Positions 57,701 to 64,000 of a stretch of 64,000 nt of DNA are shown here, piece after piece. Position numbers and translations under genes: made by a program. Within the stretch, counting starts at the first letter, position 1. Each line of letters begins with the position of its first letter. The DNA comes from Xenoacremonium recifei (lineage: Eukaryota; Ascomycota; Sordariomycetes; Hypocreales; Nectriaceae), in NCBI GenBank assembly GCA_012184525.1, contig WOFQ01000005.1, forward strand, positions 186,001 through 250,000. The letters run 5' to 3'. A model generated the notes under the pieces. That model ran no database searches and was not told the origin of the DNA. It worked only from the letters and a program-made list of their open reading frames with translations.

Positions 57701-59462
57701 TTATATCTCAATCCTCACCAAGTCCTCTTTCTCCTTTTTCTGGGGCGTACCCATGGGACTTAGACCCTTCTCTTCGAGCATTTTGTTGATAGCTGGAATA
57801 TGGTCAAGGAAGTGCCCCTTTACGGTCTTCCAAATCTCCGGTCGCTGGGGTCTAATGCAGCTATGCCGTTCAGTGGCAAACTTCGTAAGAGCCAGATGGC
57901 AGGTAATATGCAGCATAAACCCTAAAGTTCCCTCTCCAACAAATACGTTCTCCAGAGACTCCGTCGTTGCCTTTAACCAGGCTTCATAGGTCTCTAAACA
58001 AGGTTCAGTCAGTACTAGCCTCTCCTCAAGGTTGCAGACTCAGAGCCATACCTCCATGTGGCATGTAGCTGTTCTCGAAAGTCAAGCCACCTACCACCTG
58101 CTGCCGCGCACTGCCACCATATTTCCCACAAATCAGGCCGCCAATCTCCGTAGCAACATTACGATGATAGTATGGAAGCCTGTATGTTTGTGTAGTGGTC
58201 AACCACTTTGGTAAGAAGACGGCAAACTCAGTGAGATTAACGCCCCTAATTTTGGATGGAGCGTAAAGCACTGTGTGTATGGTTGGGTCTACTTGCTCCT
58301 TCGTCGTCGTATTGAATGCCACGAACTTTGCAAGCTCGTACTTATAAGGTGCATAACTTATAAGATTAATAAGATCAGCTTAATGTTCCTGAGTTCTATG
58401 TGAAGGGACGTGACTTACTTGCCGTTCCAACTAACAACGTCAAAGGGCGTCCAATCCTGCTGATAGCAATGCAGGTCTCCTGCGAGTTTGTGTATGATTG
58501 TCCACTTCGACTCATCGATATCAAAGCTGGCTACTGGTATTTTGAAGTCTCGTGGCAACGCCATACCGCTACTTCCGAGAGGTCCCAAGTCCGGCAGCTT
58601 GTAGTGTGTTCCGTAGATCTCTTGTACGTACCCTTTTGCTAAGCCATCAGGGAGGGCGACTCGCCATCTGATTCCTGCTTGAATCACACAAATTTCCCCA
58701 GGTTTGACCACCATTCTTCCAAGTTCTGTTTGTATATCTAACCTTCCTTCATTCGGTATGATGAGAAAGTCGCCGTCGTTATTACAGAAGGCCTCTTTGC
58801 ACATGCTTTTGTTTGCAGCATACATGTGTATGGCAATGCCTTCCTTCGTTGTTGGGTCCCCGTGTCCGCCCATTGTCTTAAGACCAGACACAAAGGTAGT
58901 AGGCTCGCCATTAAGAGGGAGGTCCAGCGGTCCCCATGTATGGCTCAATGGGTTATACTTGACCTCGGCATTAAACGGCGAGAAGCAGGCCTGGATGTCA
59001 TTGTTTTCCGGCATGGGCTGGATTGGCTCATGTGCAACCGAGGGCCGGATCCGATACATCCAACTGCACACACTCGTCAATAAGGTAACTCATTTCGAGT
59101 CCAAAGCACTCCGCAACCTACACGTTCTGCACCATATCTCGCGACGAGATAAATGATGTTCCATTAAGTTGCTCAGAATAGAGATCATAGGGGCACCGTT
59201 GCGGTACATTATGGCCGCTCTCGGGTAGTGACCCTGGACTACAAAACTGGTCAGATCTCGCCTCAAAATTCTTCTAGTCTTCTGCATGTACTTACATGGC
59301 TTCCGATAAGAATCGATTACCGAAGCCTTGCATGTATCTATACGGGTCGCTTTCGGTTGGAGCGTACGTGAATCCCTCCGAGGCTGACTTGCCAGACGTT
59401 GAGGGCTCTAGAGCAGCCATATTAGCCACCTCTTGAACAAAAGGAGGAACGAATTCTCCCAT
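57701..59462 (-). CDS. Homogentisate 1,2-dioxygenase-like ring-cleavage enzyme
   Basis: Five exons (59462-59296, 59238-59122, 59063-58419, 58356-58052, 57993-57701; introns 57-62 bp) give 508 residues. The fold family is clear: YMQGFGNRF near the N-terminus, a cupin core with GDFLIIPNEGRLDIQTELG, TPFDVVSWNGNYAPYKY, and the C-terminal metal site. All three Fe(II) ligands align: His374 (YYHRN), Glu380 and His410 (MPHG), with the same 6- and 30-residue spacing as human His335, Glu341, His371. However, the active-site His292 of human (in FDHADPS) aligns with Gln331 (KEQVDPT). It is ~60 residues longer than usual enzymes, and maiA/fahA partners are absent nearby. I infer a paralogue for another hydroquinone- or gentisate-like substrate. 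Cytosolic. Confidence 0.88.
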
Positions 59463-59888
59463 TATTGCGCTTGTCTAGCTGATAATACAAGGAATGTCAA
59501 ATGTACAGAGAGAAGGCTACGATTTCCAGAAACAAGGCTCAATTTTGCCAAGCAACCCATATTATTGATTTCGGCTGGGGGCTGAAACTTGGGTCAGTCC
59601 CAATCCCACCTCCTGGCATTTGCACGAATCCTGCCTGCCATCCTGCCTATCTTAGTTCAACGCGGTCTTTGAACTAACAAGTGGGACGCTTTGTGATAAG
59701 GATGGTACGGAGTAACCCGTATGAAGCGATCACTGATATTGTCATCGGACATAAGCCGGATGGTTGGTCTTATCTCGGGCCCAGCGGCAGGCCGGCAGGC
59801 CGGCAGGCAGGCAGGTTATAACATATCGCATGCCCCGACCAAATTCACATGGTTTGGCCTATCTTCCCTACCACGCACAAGGACAACG
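59463..59888. promoter_or_regulatory. Divergent promoter, dioxygenase and Zn2Cys6 regulator
   Basis: About 425 bp separate the divergent ATGs. A GC-rich direct repeat at 59785-59815 holds three CGG triplets 8 bp apart (CGGCAGGCCGGCAGGCCGGC), also readable as CCG on the other strand. CGG triplets are what Zn2Cys6 dimers usually contact, so this is a candidate operator for the adjacent regulator. Function is inferred. Confidence 0.4.
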
Positions 59889-62581
59889 ATGTACCCGCTT
59901 GGCAACATCACGGAACAAATCATGGAATCGGGCCAGGAACGCCTTAAGCTGAGCCGAGCAAGTGTGGCCTGCCGGAGGTTGGGGAATCTTTCGGCTCTCC
60001 CAACACTGCTCTCCAGCTGACCGGTGTTGCATATTCCAGATGTCGGCGATTGAGGACAAAGTGTGTAGCTCGAGATGGCAAGGCTCCCTGTGAAGGATGC
60101 AAGCAGGCAGGGGCTGCGTCTATCGACGAATGGTAAGGTCAAGTTACGGACATACTCGTGCGAAGTTCCTGTCTGGAAGCTAAGGTAAAATAGTTATTTC
60201 CCAGCCAGAGGGCATAGTCATCATGATAGAAACGTGAGTATGGGATCTTCACTACCTTCATAGAGACCTAATATCTGCCTAGTTTCGTGTAGACAGATCT
60301 CAAAGATCTCAACCAGGGCTCAGTCGACCACGTCCAGTAACAAGCCATAGCCACTCCGATGAGGCTCCAAGGACTTCGCCCTCAATCATGTATGTTGCCC
60401 GTGCTTCATGATGTGTTTGTAGCTAATATGAAAACTCTTCTCAACGTAATAGTGACCCTCCATCATCTCCGTTGCCGTCCGTGACGCCCTCCACGGGAAA
60501 ATCCGATGTTCTGCCACCTCAGCGTGAGATTATCGAGGGGTGTAAAGTGTTTTGGACATCGTGCTTCCAGGTTGGCTTCCTGTCGAAGCGTCTCTTTCTC
60601 GAAAAGTTATCCCGTGACGTGGATTCAGTACCTCTTTTTCTGTTATTGAGCATTCTTAGTGTCTCATGTCGATTCACGCCTTGTCTCATTAAAAGATACG
60701 GCAGCAGTCAAAGAGCCAGAGAACACTTCATTCAACATGCCTCAAGTCTTGTCACTAGCTGCATGTATGATCCCACGCTTGAGAACATCCAGGCTTTCAT
60801 CTTATTAGCCTTAGCTCAATGGGGAGACGGTGAAAAGATGAGGAGTTCCGTAAGACAACTGAAAACTCACTTAATGAATCATCGTTGTTAATGGATAACG
60901 CAGATACACATGGGAATTGCTGTTAGAAGTATGTGACATGTGGTGGCATGAGAGAGGGCGTAAGCTGACACAATATAAAAGTGGCAGGGATGCTCCATCT
61001 CCATCGCGAGGAAGTATATCAACTCCCTGCAAACGCCACAGCCGACGATGTGGTCAAAGCAGAAACTGCCAGAAGAACATTTTGGGTGCTGGAAAGTAAG
61101 TATCGACACATTGATATGAACCACCCGTGGTCTATCTACGTTCTGACTGTTTTGTAGCTCAAGATAATCTTCACACTAGCCCTGCATCTCCGGTACCATT
61201 CGGAGCAGATGATATAACATCGCTTTTGCCTTCTACTGAGAGTGATTACGCGTTTGGGAGAGTCCCGGAGACACGTGCAGCCATGCCGGGAACCCGAGCG
61301 GCTCAAAAGAACCCTGAACTCGTATCTCTTCAAACCCGATCAATTTTCGCTACGCTTCTTCAGGCACATAACTTTTGGGGTCGTGTCGCGCGCAAAGCTC
61401 GCCCCGCAGACTTCAGCTCCGATTCACTCCCCCCATGGGATCCCAATAGTGACTTCAGGACAATGTGCAACAGTTTGACTAAGTGGGAGTGTGATCTACC
61501 GGCCAGCCATCGTTGGAGTGTTTGGAATATGCGCGGCCACAGTGCTGAGGAGGTTCACTTAGCCTATTTGAGCAGGGTCATGGTAACCCGGCTCTCTAAT
61601 ATCGTGCTTCGGAGGGTCTACCTTGACGAGTGAGTATTTACTAGCAGTGCCGTAGAGTCTCTACTATAATGGCCAGTGACTAATGGTTGACGTTGATACA
61701 GTATGGTTGCAAGCGTTGCAAAGGAACCAGGGGATGGTTCACCACCAGAATTCTGGGAATTAGTCGCCGATGAGCTCTTCACAAATGTCCAAGGCTTACT
61801 CGAACCTATTAATTGGTTCATAATCAATAAAACCGAACACGAAGGCTATTCAGCAATATTGGTTCGTAATCACTCAATATTCCAAGGTTTTGGCCTGACA
61901 GCAACTTCTGCAGCTCTTCTCCGTATATATATGTGGTACTTTGTATCTGCAACTATCCCAGACTCCCCTCTATAAATAGGAATATGCCTTTTTTAGATGT
62001 CTACCTGAGCGCTGATTCTTCCAGTATGCCCTCGGTTAGCTTCGAAGGCTGAAGCGAATGTTAATCGTTCTCTTGAAATAATCACAGAGCTTCAAACGAC
62101 TTGGCCGCTTGCATCACGTTGGCTCGCATCGCTGACAAATGCTATCTCAACCGTTACTACCAGATCCGCCGGAGGCAATATGTCTCAAGCAGGAAGCGTA
62201 TGTAGCATACTGATGACATAAGATCCTTCAATTCGTAGCTAATCGCTTGAGACGCAGGACTCAATTAAATTGAACCATGGCACAGAACTTGTTGAGCTTG
62301 TGGAGAACAATCGCATAATTCCTGGAAGTTTCAGGGTCGAGACTCCAGACGAACCCGACGCGGCTATTGTAGAAGGGCTTAGGAGCGATGACATTCACGA
62401 AACTTCTGGGAGCCGTGAGAGCATTAACTTACGTCCAATAACGCCGCCAGTGGAAACCCTAGGTCCAGATTTAGCTGGCGACACATCATTCGCCACAGAT
62501 CTGACAGACTTCTTGGACAAAGGTGTGTACGGAATGTTGGACGTCTGGGTTCCGGATGGCTCATGGAGTCCCAACTTCTAG
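59889..62581 (+). CDS. Zn2Cys6 fungal transcription factor of the cluster
   Basis: About eleven exons: 59889-59977, 60040-60132, 60205-60233, 60297-60389, 60453-60849, 60904-60928, 60982-61095, 61158-61629, 61702-~61922, ~62025-62197 and 62258-62581. The first two join to give SRASVACRRCRRLRTKC and APCEGCKQAG, five of six zinc cysteines. The middle domain is fungal_trans-like (NIQAFILLALAQWGDG, then IHMGIAVRMAGMLHLHREEV and ARRTFW). The sixth cysteine can be read only in a shifted frame at a four-G run (60110-60113), and exon 3 is open only in that shifted frame. The exon 9-10 join is uncertain, because a stop at 61975 follows IPDSPL. It should bind CGG motifs in the nucleus and control the cluster. 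It may be impaired. Confidence 0.7.
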
Positions 62582-62597
62582 TTTACGTAGTTTTTTT

Positions 62598-62620
62598 TTT
62601 ACAAAAAAAAAAAAAAAACG
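62598..62620. repeat. Short T-tract/A-tract inverted pair
   Basis: A run of about ten T and then sixteen A just after the regulator's stop; it may be part of its 3' end signals or simple slippage sequence. Confidence 0.4.
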
Positions 62621-62883
62621 AACACGCATTTACTTTCCACCGTAGTCGTGGTGTTGGATGCCAACAGTGACTAGTAGGACGTAGTCTTTCAGCAAAGTAC
62701 CCCGCTGATAAGGCAAAATAGCGACCAAGAGCCGGCCGGCTTCTGCCTCCTGATAGTATAACCTTCCCCCATGAGGCGATATATCATACCTTATGACTTC
62801 TGCTAATATCGGCAGGAGGGACTTGATCTCTTTGCTTACCGTAGGTACATCACACCCACTGTTTCCAGAGTCTCTTCGATCTT

Positions 62884-63652
62884 ATGTCTGCACTATCCCC
62901 CGACTGCTATCCTGCGTACGCGGCATGCATCTCCAACAAGAAGAATAAGCCCTTAGGATGGGGATCTCGGCCAGCATTACTAATCCTTGACGTCGGACGC
63001 GCTTACTTCTCTGTCGACTCGCCTGTGTCTCTTCTCGAATCAACGTGTGGCACCGGCACCTCACTAGCTACCCACGTCGAGACTCTTGTCGCGGCAGCCC
63101 GTAAAGCGGGTTGTCCCGTAGTTTGGGCTCACACAGTTTTTACAAATCGCAACTTGCGCGATGCCGGCCTCTGGGCTCAAAAGGTTCCCAGACATGTTTT
63201 GGAAGTCTTCTATGACAAGGATGAGAGGGGGCTTACAGGGTTTCTCCCCGGACTGGAACCTTCCACGAAGAGCGAGGTAAACGCAATGGCGGACCTGGTG
63301 ATAGACAAGAAGTTTGCCAGTTGCTTTTTTGGAACCAATTTAGTGACGCAGCTGACGATGCTGGGCGCGGACACGGTGGTGGTTTGCGGAGCGAGAACTG
63401 GGGGTGAGATCAGGCAAAGCATCCTTGACGCACAAGGACTTGGTTTTCGTGGCATTGTGAGTGCATATTTCATTTCAATCATTTCAAAAGAACATCAAAG
63501 CTTAAGGTTTCCAGGTTGTTGCGGATGCTTGTGCAGATATTAGTAAGGAGACTCATTACGCCAACCTCTTTGACATGCAAGCTAAGATGAGTGATGTCGT
63601 AAAAAAGGAGGACGCGGTTAAGGGGTTAGAAAGAGGATGGTCGTGGGCATGA
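62884..63652 (+). CDS. Isochorismatase-fold protein lacking the catalytic Cys
   Basis: Two exons (62884-63456 and 63515-63652; 58-bp intron, GTGAGT donor, CCAG acceptor) give 236 residues. The fold matches the hydrolase at 53837-54499, including GWGSRPALLILDVGRAYF (Asp36), VIDKKFASCFFGTNL (Lys142) and the C-terminal KGLERGW. Where the family has the nucleophile in CGVSTSGC, this reads CGARTGGE, with Glu175 at the Cys position, 33 residues after the Lys as expected. The frame is intact and the intron proper, so it looks selected and not broken. It is probably not a thiol hydrolase; a binding, scaffold or different catalytic role is possible. It is encoded downstream of the regulator, on the same strand. 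Confidence 0.88.
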
Positions 63653-64000
63653 TAAAGCGTAACTTCTTGGAACCAATTAGCTGCATTTGTTTTCGCTACA
63701 CTCAGTTTTATGAAGAGACACAACCATTGGTTATATTACTGCATCCAATCATGAGGTCTACGACTGTAATCACCACTGTAAATTCTTCCTGCTTGGGGAA
63801 TTAGCATGCATTGCACAAGGGGTATGATTATCTACGGTTCGGGCACCGCGGCGGAAATGCCGGCCGCCCCTCTGATGCCTATCAGACCCCACAGCTCGGT
63901 TCCCTTCAATGGGTCCTTTGGTCTCGGTTGAAGATGCGCTAGATCACGTAGGTTGTCTAAGTCGACACACTATCTTAGAGGCATGGTCCGAAGATATCTA
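63653..64000. other. Right edge, no supported gene
   Basis: About 350 bp of intergenic sequence to the window end; GC-rich near 63840-63900. No gene recognised. Confidence 0.4.

Noticed and set aside
57701..59462. Calling the dioxygenase gene hmgA of tyrosine catabolism
   Set aside because: The active-site His position is Gln, the protein is longer than usual, and the fumarylacetoacetase and isomerase partners are absent nearby.

Overview
This window is nuclear DNA of a filamentous ascomycete, most likely a Sordariomycete close to the Hypocreales. Signs of this are short spliceosomal introns (43-104 bp, GTAAGT-like donors, CTAAC/CTGAC branch sites), an alpha-type mating pheromone precursor with WC..PG..CW repeats, HsbA, RTA1, DUF7703-like and DUF7730-like fungal families, and Zn2Cys6 regulators. 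I cannot name the species from sequence alone. All exon joins are my own reading of splice sites and frames; no transcript data were available.

Layout. 0-9.5 kb: the 3' end of an ankyrin-repeat gene, a DUF7730-like protein, the alpha-pheromone precursor (five repeats) and a seven-helix membrane protein, with long empty stretches between them. 12.7-22.2 kb: housekeeping and stress genes, namely a clade-3-type catalase, a small Cys-rich protein, secreted HsbA, branched-chain aminotransferase, and a trehalose-synthase-complex regulatory subunit with a 23-nt first exon. 26.0-32.2 kb: Notchless/Rsa4 (ribosome assembly), a FAR1-type DNA-binding protein, and the meiotic MutS homologue Msh4, transcribed divergently from the FAR1 gene. 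32.3-36.8 kb: an accessory patch with a Tc1/mariner transposase remnant, a metallo-beta-lactamase-fold lactonase, a decayed Zn2Cys6 regulator and an SDR oxidoreductase. 38.0-42.7 kb: a dynamin-family GTPase and a Mn-type CDF transporter. 44.7-50 kb: a membrane-anchored unknown with a probable C-terminal frameshift, then repeats, a small zinc-knuckle gene and a 443-bp fold-back MITE.

50.5-63.7 kb is the most interesting part. It looks like a catabolic cluster: RTA1 membrane protein, HSL-type esterase, isochorismatase-fold amidohydrolase, NCS1 (purine/cytosine-type) permease, a homogentisate-dioxygenase-like enzyme, a divergently transcribed Zn2Cys6 regulator, and a second isochorismatase-fold protein. 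The dioxygenase keeps its three iron ligands, but the position aligned with a key active-site histidine reads Gln. The second hydrolase has Glu where the catalytic Cys should be. The usual tyrosine-pathway partners (maleylacetoacetate isomerase, fumarylacetoacetase) are absent. My inference is uptake of a nitrogen-containing aromatic, ring cleavage, then ester/amide hydrolysis. The substrate is unknown.
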